Assembly (NCBI RefSeq): GCF_000512915.1
Contig: NZ_CP007034.1
Coordinates: 2,232,001 to 2,296,000, forward strand
Direction of reading: 5' to 3'
From: Barnesiella viscericola DSM 18177
GTDB lineage: Bacteria > Bacteroidota > Bacteroidia > Bacteroidales > Barnesiellaceae
Length of the DNA: 64,000 nucleotides
Shown here: one piece after another, positions 43,939 to 52,060 of the stretch
Numbering within the stretch: the first letter of the stretch is position 1
Layout of the letters: each line of letters starts with the position of its first letter
Notes under the pieces: model-generated
Seen by the model: only the letters and a program-made list of their open reading frames with translations
Told to the model about the DNA's origin: nothing
Databases searched by the model: none
Position numbers and translations under genes: made by a program

Positions 43939-46146
43939 ATGAAAGCCAAATTGTTTTTATTGGGGCTTATTTTGTTTCCTTTTTTTTCGTTCGCGCAACA
44001 ACCTACACGAAACGAACTGCTCATGCTCTATTACCAGGCCAACCTTGCTGCCAACAACGGTCAGATAGACTCGGCGCTGGTCAAGTATCAAACCATTATC
44101 AACCTGGTGCCCCGCTATGCCGACCCCTATCTGAAAGCGGCTCAACTATGCGAAAAATATGCCGACACCGACCCCAAGTGGCTGGAAACGGCCATTGCCA
44201 TGTATCGTCTGTACCTTAATCTCGAACTCGACGACACCCGATCGGCCCAAGCCACCCTCCACCTGAGGGCTCTCGAAGACAAGTTATCAATTCCCCACTT
44301 TGACGAGGAGTTGACCAATAACCAGGGAGCAATGGAGGACTATGCACCGGGTATCGAGACTCCTGACCTGACTCTCACACCAACATCAACACCAACACCA
44401 ACACCAACACCAACACCAACACCAACACCAACACCAACACCTACACCTACACCTACACCTACACCACCAGCTGTTCAACAGCCGGTCGAGAATTCTCACG
44501 AAGGCCTCCTTGCCGAATCTCTGGCCAAAGCCACCGAGAATCAACTCTTTATCAATCCCTATACGATAGAAATTGTCCCGGGCAACACCTCGAACAGCCA
44601 TGCTTTGGATCAACCCGACCTGAAAAAGCTCTGCGGCCGATGGGTTTCGTTATCACGCATGAGCGATGGCCGCGAAGCCTGGATCATCGACATCGAAGAA
44701 CAGCAGGGCGAACTGAGAGTCACACTCTGCCCCAACTCGGGTATATTCAACCTGCCCCAGTGGCAACAAACCTTCCTGAAAGGACGCTCGTCGCTGCTAT
44801 CGTTGGCCAACGATTTCAGTGTGGTAACTACACGCCCCGACATCACACTGGGTACCATGAAGATGTTTGACAACTTGCAATCCAAAGTAACCAGCGGCCA
44901 TATCGATGAAAAGGCATGTATCTTCTCCTTCAAATACAACATAAACCTCACCTATACCCCCACGGCCAACAAATACGACTGGGCCAAATCGGGCATTCAG
45001 TTTTTAGGCTCGCTAATCGGAGGGCTCACCGGTTTGAACATTCTCAATACGCTGATAACCAATGTAGCGAACAATCTGATTGACAAGACCAAGAGTTCCG
45101 ATACCAACATCAACTACACGGGGTCGATTGCCTTCTCGCTGAAACCGAGCAGCGGTTTCATGACCGGATCCTGCAAAGAGTCGCTCACCGAATCGCAAAC
45201 CAGAGGTTCGCAAGAAAAGAAAAATCGCATCTTCGAAACCGAGTTTTGCAAGGTCGACTCTTATTACCCCGGCTACTCGGGAAACTATACCACCAAAACC
45301 GACGATGTCATCGCAAAGGAAAAAGCCATACTGGAACAACTGGAAGAGGCGGAGGAGACCCCCGAGAATCAATATCTCCTGGGTATGCTCCATGCCTATA
45401 ACTATGGAGAGAAGGAGTTTTTCGAATCGCCCCAATACTCCAAAAAGGCCATGCAAGCACTACAAAAAGCCGCAGCCGACGGAAACATCGAGGCTTTATC
45501 ATTCCTGTCCAACTATTTCTTTTGCCTATCGCTGGGCGATAAAATCGATGAACTGCCCCAATCCTACGGCTCCTCTTCGATGGACATCATCATGGCCAAT
45601 GCCTCGCTCCCGCCCAAGAACGTAAGAAAGGCTTCGCTTCAATACGCTCAGGAATATCTGGCCAAACTGCAACAAATGGCTCCGGCCCGAGCCAAAGTAA
45701 TCGAAGCCGAATATAAAATAAATAAAAACCGGGACGTCGATGCAGCCCTCTACCTCTTCAAGGAGGCTGCCCAACAGGGCGACGCTACGGCCATGAACCG
45801 CACGGGCGAACTATTGCTCTTCGACTACAACAAGCCCCAAGAAGCCTTTGAATGGTTCTCGAATGCCGCCCAACGAAATGAACCCAATGCCATGTTGAAC
45901 CTCGCCCGGCTCTATCGCGACGGAATAGGGGTAGGAGAAGATGTATCACAATATATCACATGGGCAGAACTGGCTTATAAATATGGTAATCTGGAAGCCC
46001 TCGACGAACTCTCCGACGCCTATACCAAAGGCATCGGGGTCAACCAAGACTACAATCAGGCCCTGCGATATATCGACCTGAAACAGGAGATTGCTCACGA
46101 CCGATATACCTACCTGCTGAAAATAAATGAAATAAGAAATATATAA
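43939..46146 (+). CDS. Exported TPR/Sel1-repeat protein with a Thr-Pro linker
   Basis: A 735-residue protein. Signal peptide (residues 1-19, FSFAQ), an N-terminal TPR-like region (about 20-125), a (Thr-Pro)n linker near 147-175 encoded by a hexanucleotide array, a globular region (about 200-440), then Sel1/TPR-like repeats from about 480 to the end (for example AALYLFKEAAQQGDATAMN and PNAMLNLARLYRDGIGVGED). Sel1 repeats bind partner proteins. I do not recognise the middle domain. It leads a four-gene cluster of exported proteins after a long leader. Confidence 0.8.
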   Translation: MKAKLFLLGLILFPFFSFAQQPTRNELLMLYYQANLAANNGQIDSALVKYQTIINLVPRYADPYLKAAQLCEKYADTDPKWLETAIAMYRLYLNLELDDTRSAQATLHLRALEDKLSIPHFDEELTNNQGAMEDYAPGIETPDLTLTPTSTPTPTPTPTPTPTPTPTPTPTPTPTPPAVQQPVENSHEGLLAESLAKATENQLFINPYTIEIVPGNTSNSHALDQPDLKKLCGRWVSLSRMSDGREAWIIDIEEQQGELRVTLCPNSGIFNLPQWQQTFLKGRSSLLSLANDFSVVTTRPDITLGTMKMFDNLQSKVTSGHIDEKACIFSFKYNINLTYTPTANKYDWAKSGIQFLGSLIGGLTGLNILNTLITNVANNLIDKTKSSDTNINYTGSIAFSLKPSSGFMTGSCKESLTESQTRGSQEKKNRIFETEFCKVDSYYPGYSGNYTTKTDDVIAKEKAILEQLEEAEETPENQYLLGMLHAYNYGEKEFFESPQYSKKAMQALQKAAADGNIEALSFLSNYFFCLSLGDKIDELPQSYGSSSMDIIMANASLPPKNVRKASLQYAQEYLAKLQQMAPARAKVIEAEYKINKNRDVDAALYLFKEAAQQGDATAMNRTGELLLFDYNKPQEAFEWFSNAAQRNEPNAMLNLARLYRDGIGVGEDVSQYITWAELAYKYGNLEALDELSDAYTKGIGVNQDYNQALRYIDLKQEIAHDRYTYLLKINEIRNI
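44376..44468 (+). repeat. Hexanucleotide tandem array encoding Thr-Pro repeats
   Basis: About 15 units of ACACCA, the last four drifting to ACACCT, inside the 43939 gene. Because the unit is six bases, changes in copy number alter the linker length without breaking the frame. Confidence 0.9.
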
Positions 46147-46254
46147 TCACACGAAAGCAATCAGTATGAGTGGTTTCACAGTCTCTTCTTTCAAGCCAGG
46201 CATCTAACCGATGCGGCCACATAAAGAGGGGGACGATAACGGATAAGAGGATTT

Positions 46255-47340
46255 ATGAAACTTCGATTGATATTCCCGGCAGTACTCCTGCTCATCGGTA
46301 CGAAAGTCCAGGCCCAGAACCAGATTCTGGCCGACTTGCATCTGCCCGAAACGCTCTGCGACACAACTGTCGATATACCCGCCGTCTCGGACAAAAAGAT
46401 TATCATCGAGTGTGACCCTGTCACCCAAAGCCGTCACGTGGGCATCTCGCTATTCAGTCCCGAGAGCAAAGAGATGATCGGGCGCCCCATTTGCGAGTTT
46501 CTCGAGCGACTGGCCCTGCAACTGTGCATGACCTCGACCCTCGACGAAGCAACCACCTACTTGAAGAGAAAAGGCATTGACCTCACTTTCAACGGCAAGC
46601 CCTATGGGTCGGAGCAGTTCAAATCGATGAGACGGGTTATCGATGCAGCCATCATTCCGTCGGACTTTCAGTTGACCGACTCGGACAAACGTTTCCACGC
46701 CACATTCTACTTCAACCTGTTCGACCGGCTCGAAATCGAGTTCCCAGCCTCCCGCGAACTTATCTTCGGCACCGACAAGAAAACGGCCGACCAGGAGATT
46801 TATGCCACCCTACTCTCCTCTACCGATTCGGCTTCGCTCCCCCCACACGACCTGCCTCCCATCGCATCGTTATACAACGACTCGACCGGACTGTATGTGT
46901 CGAAGGGGAAGTCGTTCATGCTCGACATTCTCAACGAGAACAAATACTACACCCTCGACGACAAGGGCAACCTGCATGTGCTCTTCTCGCCCGAGTACCC
47001 CGAACAGTCGGTGCGCAACGTGATGTGGGGAATTACCGACATAGACCCTCTGTTTTGTGTCACTCACCGAATGTATGGAGGCTACACCCCGTCGTTCGAA
47101 CTGCGGCTCTCCAAACTGTTCCAGACATTCGCCGACGATTTCACTCCCTATATAGGCACTCAGATGCTCGACGAGCAGACGTTACAATGTGTCATCGTAT
47201 TTCACAACAACACCTATCATTATCTGCACATGATTGTCTGCTCGATTTCGATTGGCGAAATCGGGCAACTTGCCACGAAGACTATTCAGGCCGACTTTTT
47301 CAGCAACATTCCCCAGCATAACTTGAAAAAATTATTTTAA
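46255..47340 (+). CDS. Exported protein of unknown function (second in the cluster)
   Basis: A 361-residue protein with a signal peptide (about 1-20, TKVQAQ). The rest is mixed alpha/beta with four or five cysteines (for example LHLPETLCDTTV, LALQLCMTSTL) but no motif I recognise. It comes 108 bases after the TPR/Sel1 gene and 11 before the next, so it is co-transcribed at least with the latter. Codon use and base composition match the neighbours. Confidence 0.7.
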   Translation: MKLRLIFPAVLLLIGTKVQAQNQILADLHLPETLCDTTVDIPAVSDKKIIIECDPVTQSRHVGISLFSPESKEMIGRPICEFLERLALQLCMTSTLDEATTYLKRKGIDLTFNGKPYGSEQFKSMRRVIDAAIIPSDFQLTDSDKRFHATFYFNLFDRLEIEFPASRELIFGTDKKTADQEIYATLLSSTDSASLPPHDLPPIASLYNDSTGLYVSKGKSFMLDILNENKYYTLDDKGNLHVLFSPEYPEQSVRNVMWGITDIDPLFCVTHRMYGGYTPSFELRLSKLFQTFADDFTPYIGTQMLDEQTLQCVIVFHNNTYHYLHMIVCSISIGEIGQLATKTIQADFFSNIPQHNLKKLF

Positions 47341-47351
47341 CTTTCAATTAC

Positions 47352-48329
47352 ATGAAAAGGATATTCATATTCATCGCTGCGTGCTTCATCATCTTCACAT
47401 CGAAAGCACAATTAGAAAACACCCGATTTGAAATTACCGAAGGCATTGCCGATGCCACCCTCCAAAAAGCGATGGAGAAGAACGCCTCGCTGCTGCTATC
47501 GTCGTTCAACACCGCGGTCATGGAGGGCAAAAAACCGAAAATTGACAAAGACTGGTGTACCGACGGCGCCAAGAAAAGCATCGAGGAGCTTTGGAAAAAC
47601 TCGACTATCGCTTGCCCCCTCTCTCTGGTCAAAGAGAAAGTAACCCGACTGCCGGGTGGCGGATACCAAATACGCAACATAGCCATCACCGTATTGTCGG
47701 CCCCCAAGGATAAGCAGGACCAGGAGATTGTTATCAATTTCAGTAATCAAGGATTAATCGACTATGTGAACATAGCTCTCGAACAGAACCGCTACGTCGA
47801 CATTATCGGAGCCAACATCTCGCTGAAAGACTTTGCCCGCCGGCAAATCATCGTGGACTTCGTCGAGAGTTTCCGAACTGCATACAACCGCAAGGACATC
47901 AAATACATCGAATCGGTATTCAGTGACGACGCCTTGATTATCACCGGCAAGGTCATCAAGGTAAAGAAAAGCGACAACCCCTATTTCAACTCCCTGGGAA
48001 GGGAACGGGTCGAATACATGACCCAGTCGAAAGCCCAATACATTGCCGGTCTGAAACGATGCTTCAAACGCAACAAATATATCGACGTGGAATTTGAAGA
48101 CATCGAGGTGATGCGCCACCCGGCCAATCCCACCATCTACGGGGTGACCCTCAAACAGGAGTGGGGATCCAGCACCTACAACGACACCGGCTTCGTGTTC
48201 CTGCTCATCGACTTCAAGGACGAGACCCAACCGTGTATCCAGGTGCGCACCTGGCAGCCCGAGCGTTACAACAACAAAGTACTGGATCGCAACGAACGAT
48301 TCAGCCTCGACTCCTTCAACATTCACTAA
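47352..48329 (+). CDS. Exported protein with an NTF2/SnoaL-like domain
   Basis: A 325-residue protein with a signal peptide (1-20, TSKAQ). Residues about 30-160 look like an alpha/beta domain; from about 165 the stretch DFVESFRTAYNRKDIKYIES then VFSDDALIITGKV is the start of an NTF2/SnoaL-like cone, a fold that binds small ligands or partner proteins. No catalytic residues are clear. Third in the cluster, with short gaps both sides. Confidence 0.7.
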   Translation: MKRIFIFIAACFIIFTSKAQLENTRFEITEGIADATLQKAMEKNASLLLSSFNTAVMEGKKPKIDKDWCTDGAKKSIEELWKNSTIACPLSLVKEKVTRLPGGGYQIRNIAITVLSAPKDKQDQEIVINFSNQGLIDYVNIALEQNRYVDIIGANISLKDFARRQIIVDFVESFRTAYNRKDIKYIESVFSDDALIITGKVIKVKKSDNPYFNSLGRERVEYMTQSKAQYIAGLKRCFKRNKYIDVEFEDIEVMRHPANPTIYGVTLKQEWGSSTYNDTGFVFLLIDFKDETQPCIQVRTWQPERYNNKVLDRNERFSLDSFNIH

Positions 48330-48344
48330 TCAAACCTCCACTTC

Positions 48345-49673
48345 ATGAAAAAACTGATTATTCTCATTCTCTTATTCATACCACTTTACAGTCACGCGCA
48401 AAAGATGCTCGAGGTAATCGACATAAGCAACACCGCATCGATTGATATTTTTGCCCACGAAGACCGCAAAGAGGCATTGATCCGGTTCGTATGCGACAAA
48501 TCCATGGAACTGATATTCAAGAGCAACTACGATAGCCCTTACCATAAGGACATTCTCTCGATAACCATCGACACCATAGGAACCGACAAACAATACTCGC
48601 TGGTTATTCCTACCGAAGGGAAGGGCACCAGCTACGACGGTCGAATACTGACCATCTACTGCAACGGATTCGACAAATACGAAATGCCCAATTTCAATTT
48701 CCCTGCGGGTCTGGCCAAAACCTATCAGGTGTCCGACCCCTATCGGAAGCTGAAAAATCCCTATTTCCAAGCCATAGACAACGCCACCAAACTGTTTGCC
48801 TCCGGTAACTATATCCAGGCCAAAACCCAGTTGGCACTGGCCAAACAAACGCCTGAATACAAGCTCTACAACGACTCGGTCGACTATAAGATGGCCGCCG
48901 CAGACTCCATCATCAAATGGCGCGACTTGGGCGATGCCGCTTTAAAAGAGATCAACTACATGACTGCGAGCCGATATTTCGACAAAATTTTGAAACTGAA
49001 TCCGCAAGACGAATATGTACGCGACAAGTACGAGAGTACCTTGATCTCCATGTCGACCGACTGCCAGAACTATTTCATGCTGGCCGAAGATCTGTTTGCC
49101 AACAAAGACTATGATCGGGCCCTGACCTATTACCAGAAAATCATCGACCAGGAGTGTATTCTCGCCACACAGGCCCAGGAAAAGATACTCTACATCAAAG
49201 ACTGGAAAGAATCCCGAAAATCAAAATCCGAGTTCTTCGTGTATGAATACAACCCCACGACCCCCATCGGGTTCTCGGTTGGTACCTGCAACACTCACAA
49301 AAGCGGAGGCTTCTTTACCCTGCGTACCAACGTCGATGTGTTTCATGCCATGAAGGGTGTCCCCGACGAGTTGATACACCCCCGAGCCAATGTCGCCTTC
49401 GGCTGGGTTATTAAAGTCTACCCGCCGGTTTGGTTCACACTCGGACCCGGATATTCGGGGCACGGTATCTGGAAAACGGTTCTTGACGAAGACAACGAAG
49501 AGGAGCACGAATTTGTCTGGGCCAACGCCATATCACCCGAGGTGGGTGTCATCGTAAAATTCTGGCACATCACCCTCAAATACTCGTTCCAATACAACTT
49601 CAACCTGGAACCGTCGTACAGCGACATGTTCAAGAAAATGGGACATTACGTCGGTATTGGTGTCTGCTGGTAA
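48345..49673 (+). CDS. Exported TPR protein with a C-terminal barrel-like domain
   Basis: A 442-residue protein: signal peptide (1-18), an N-terminal beta domain (about 20-125), a TPR segment (NATKLFASGNYIQAKTQLAL, then ASRYFDKILKLNPQDEYV and DYDRALTYYQKIIDQE; about 145-285), and a C-terminal region of aromatic-alternating strands (KVYPPVWFTLGPGYSGHG, ITLKYSFQYNFNLEP) ending in VGIGVCW, which looks like an outer-membrane or lipocalin-like barrel. Last gene of the four. It may couple a periplasmic scaffold to the outer membrane; this is an inference. Confidence 0.72.
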   Translation: MKKLIILILLFIPLYSHAQKMLEVIDISNTASIDIFAHEDRKEALIRFVCDKSMELIFKSNYDSPYHKDILSITIDTIGTDKQYSLVIPTEGKGTSYDGRILTIYCNGFDKYEMPNFNFPAGLAKTYQVSDPYRKLKNPYFQAIDNATKLFASGNYIQAKTQLALAKQTPEYKLYNDSVDYKMAAADSIIKWRDLGDAALKEINYMTASRYFDKILKLNPQDEYVRDKYESTLISMSTDCQNYFMLAEDLFANKDYDRALTYYQKIIDQECILATQAQEKILYIKDWKESRKSKSEFFVYEYNPTTPIGFSVGTCNTHKSGGFFTLRTNVDVFHAMKGVPDELIHPRANVAFGWVIKVYPPVWFTLGPGYSGHGIWKTVLDEDNEEEHEFVWANAISPEVGVIVKFWHITLKYSFQYNFNLEPSYSDMFKKMGHYVGIGVCW

Positions 49674-49713
49674 AACAGCCCCACTCCTTCATATGATTTG
49701 GTTACAAAAAAAT

Positions 49714-49745
49714 AAAAACCGCACCGATAGCTCGGTGCGGTTTTT
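49714..49745. terminator. Bidirectional terminator between the cluster and rplS
   Basis: AAAAACCGCACCGA (49714-49727) pairs perfectly with 49732-49745, loop TAGC. T runs at both ends let it stop both convergent units. Confidence 0.9.
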
Positions 49746-49764
49746 ATATGCCTCGGAAAAGAGA

Positions 49765-50112
49765 TTAAACTCTCTTCTCTTTGATACGGGCTTTTTTACC
49801 GGTGAGTGCACGCAGATAGTACAATTTGGCGCGACGCACTTTACCACGACGGTTGATTACGATCTCTTCGATGAACGGCGACTCGATGGGGAAGATTCTT
49901 TCTACACCTACGTTGCCCGACATCTTGCGAACCGTAAAACGCTTTTTGTTACCGTGACCCGAGATACGGATAACGTCCCCGCGGAATTGCTGGATACGCT
50001 CCTTGTTACCCTCTTTGATACGGTAAGATACGGTAATCGTGTCACCACTGCGAAAATCGGGGTGCTCTTTACCGCATGCGAATGCTTCTTCTGCAATCTT
50101 AACTAAATCCAT
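49765..50112 (-). CDS. rplS: 50S ribosomal protein L19
   Basis: A 115-residue protein, the usual length. [28 protein letters not shown] and the conserved [12 protein letters not shown] segment, then [14 protein letters not shown] with the basic tail. L19 lies at the 30S/50S interface. In many bacteria it belongs to the rpsP-rimM-trmD operon; here it stands alone with its own -7 box and a shared terminator. Confidence 0.97.
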   Translation of the reverse strand: MDLVKIAEEAFACGKEHPDFRSGDTITVSYRIKEGNKERIQQFRGDVIRISGHGNKKRFTVRKMSGNVGVERIFPIESPFIEEIVINRRGKVRRAKLYYLRALTGKKARIKEKRV

Positions 50113-50193
50113 TTTTAATAGCTATTTAAAATGTTTATAATGAAACGTAATGTAACAGGCCACTTTTCCTGCCAGAGATTACGAAAAGCGGTG

Positions 50194-50201
50194 CAAAGTA
50201 A
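50194..50201 (-). promoter_or_regulatory. -7 box for rplS
   Basis: Minus-strand TTACTTTG, a near match; a TTG lies about 20 bases upstream. The leader is about 80 bases. Confidence 0.4.
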
Positions 50202-50305
50202 CAACTTTTTTGCCACATAGCCAAGAGATACCCGTTTTTTTTACTCGTCAACCGGCTTCCATTGAGGATAAAAAGAATCCGGGACGCAACAAATTTAACG
50301 GCCCG

Positions 50306-50337
50306 TTTGATATATCTTCCCGAAATTTGTAATTTCG
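50306..50337 (+). promoter_or_regulatory. Promoter of the 5'-nucleotidase/GH3 unit
   Basis: TTTG 50306-50309, a 20-base spacer, TAATTTCG 50330-50337 (one mismatch); about 40 bases of leader. Confidence 0.6.
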
Positions 50338-50380
50338 TCCAACAGAAATCAAGTAACTCACAAAAAATACCCTGATACTT

Positions 50381-51265
50381 ATGGTAATAAAGAAAATCTT
50401 CGGAATCACGGCCATATGCCTCTCGGTCGCCCTGTGCGGACTGGCGCAGGAGGGGCGCGTCGTCATCTTGCACACCAACGACACCCACAGCCAGATAGAA
50501 CCCTTCGACCCGTCGCACAAAAGCTACGGCGGACTGGGCGGCGTGGTGCGCCGCATGGCCATCATCGACAGCATTCGCAGTGCCGAGCCCAACGTGCTGC
50601 TGGTCGATGCGGGCGATGCCATTCAGGGCACGCCCTATTTCAACCTCTTCGGGGGCGATGTCGAATTTAAGGCGATGAACGCCATGGGCTACGATGTGCG
50701 CACACTGGGCAACCACGAGTTCGACGCGGGCATGACGAAGCTCGCCGAGCTGGTCAAGCAATCGACGGCCGACTTCATCTCGACCAACTACGACCTGTCG
50801 GCCACGCCGCTGGCCGGGTTGGTGAAGCCGTGGGTAATCCGCGAAATAGGCGGCTATCGGGTAGGCTTCCTGGCCCTGAATGTCAACCCCGAGAATCTGA
50901 TTCCGGCCGAACTGTGCAAAGGGGTGGTATTCCACGACCCCATCGAGGCGGCCAACAAGACGGCCCGACTGCTCAAAGAGAAGGGGGCCGACATCGTGGT
51001 GGTTCTCTCGCACCTGGGCTACTCGGCCGAGAATGCCTCCGACACGACCGACCCGCAGGTGGCTGCCGCCAGCAGTGACATCGACCTTATCATCGGCGGA
51101 CACTCGCACACCGTAATCGACCCCGAGAAAATCGATGCCAACCCCGATTCCGAGTTGCGCTACCGCGTGAAGAACCGGGAGGGCCGCGAGGTGGTCATCG
51201 CCCAAACCGGTATGGGCGGAGCCTACCTGGGCTACATCGCCATCGATCCTCACAAAAGTAAATAA
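50381..51265 (+). CDS. 5'-nucleotidase N-terminal (metallophosphatase) protein
   Basis: A 294-residue exported metallophosphatase: signal peptide (1-22), LHTNDTHSQIEPF with the Asp-His metal pair, DAGDAIQGTPYF, GNHEFDAGMTKL, SHLGYS and late GGHSHTVID, the five UshA/CpdB blocks. It lacks the C-terminal substrate domain, which is encoded by the next gene 18 bases on. Together they would remove phosphate from nucleotides in the periplasm. Confidence 0.92.
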   Translation: MVIKKIFGITAICLSVALCGLAQEGRVVILHTNDTHSQIEPFDPSHKSYGGLGGVVRRMAIIDSIRSAEPNVLLVDAGDAIQGTPYFNLFGGDVEFKAMNAMGYDVRTLGNHEFDAGMTKLAELVKQSTADFISTNYDLSATPLAGLVKPWVIREIGGYRVGFLALNVNPENLIPAELCKGVVFHDPIEAANKTARLLKEKGADIVVVLSHLGYSAENASDTTDPQVAAASSDIDLIIGGHSHTVIDPEKIDANPDSELRYRVKNREGREVVIAQTGMGGAYLGYIAIDPHKSK

Positions 51266-51283
51266 TCCCATTGCACACGACTT

Positions 51284-52054
51284 ATGAAAACAACACAGAA
51301 ACATCTCTACACCATATTTGCGGCTGCGCTGCTCACCCTCTCGGCCTGCACCACGGCGCGCACGGAGTTTGACATCACCTCGCGGCTCATACCTGTCGAC
51401 GCCCATTGGGACCAGACGCCCGAGCCCGAGATGGAGGCGCTTGTAGCCCAATACAAAACGAGTGTCGACAGCATCATGCACATCGTCATCGGCACAGCAA
51501 GCCAATACATGGAGGCGGCCCGTCCCGGCTCCCTGCTCACCAACCTGACGGCCGACATCATCAAGAGCGAGGCGGCAAGCACCTTCGGCGAACCGGTCGA
51601 CCTGGCCATCACCAACATCGGTGGCATACGCAATCCGCTGATGCAGGGCGAGATTACACTCGGCACCGTCTACTCCATCTTCCCCTTCGACAATACGCTC
51701 TGCCTCATCAAGTTGAAAGGTAGCGACCTGCGTGCCCTCTTCGACATCATCGCATCGCGGGGCGGCGAGGCTGTCAGCCACGAGGTGCGCATGACCCTGG
51801 CCGACGGGAAAGCGACCAACCTCACCATCGACGAGGCTCCCATCGACGACAACCGCATCTACTCGGTGGCCACCATCGACTACGTAGCCAACGGGGGCGA
51901 CCACATGACGCCGTGTCTGAATGCAACCGAGCGGAAAAACAGCGCCACCTCCCTGCGCGACGCCGTCATCAACTACATCGGAAACGAAACCCGGGCACAT
52001 CGTGCCATCTCGGCTCTGGACGAGGTGCGCATCGCTCCGGCCAACCCTCAATAA
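51284..52054 (+). CDS. 5'-nucleotidase C-terminal domain lipoprotein
   Basis: A 256-residue lipoprotein (lipobox LSAC, Cys22) of the 5'-nucleotidase C-terminal family: GSLLTNLTADIIKSE, DLAITNIGGIRNPLMQGEIT (nucleoside-binding Asn/Gly/Arg), SIFPFDNTL, and late VATIDYVANGGDHM. In UshA this domain is fused after the metallophosphatase; here it is a separate, membrane-anchored partner. The GH3 fusion gene begins 6 bases later. Confidence 0.92.
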   Translation: MKTTQKHLYTIFAAALLTLSACTTARTEFDITSRLIPVDAHWDQTPEPEMEALVAQYKTSVDSIMHIVIGTASQYMEAARPGSLLTNLTADIIKSEAASTFGEPVDLAITNIGGIRNPLMQGEITLGTVYSIFPFDNTLCLIKLKGSDLRALFDIIASRGGEAVSHEVRMTLADGKATNLTIDEAPIDDNRIYSVATIDYVANGGDHMTPCLNATERKNSATSLRDAVINYIGNETRAHRAISALDEVRIAPANPQ

Positions 52055-52060
52055 CGACAC

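Noticed and set aside
44386-44613. A Cys/Trp-repeat small protein on the minus strand
   Set aside because: It is only the complement of the ACACCA array.
46200-46214. A GCATC/GATGC hairpin as a terminator within the four-gene cluster
   Set aside because: Only five pairs and no T tract; unlikely to separate the first and second genes.
50135-52060. A 641-residue minus-strand frame
   Set aside because: Runs antisense through the two nucleotidase genes and the promoter region; no family resemblance.
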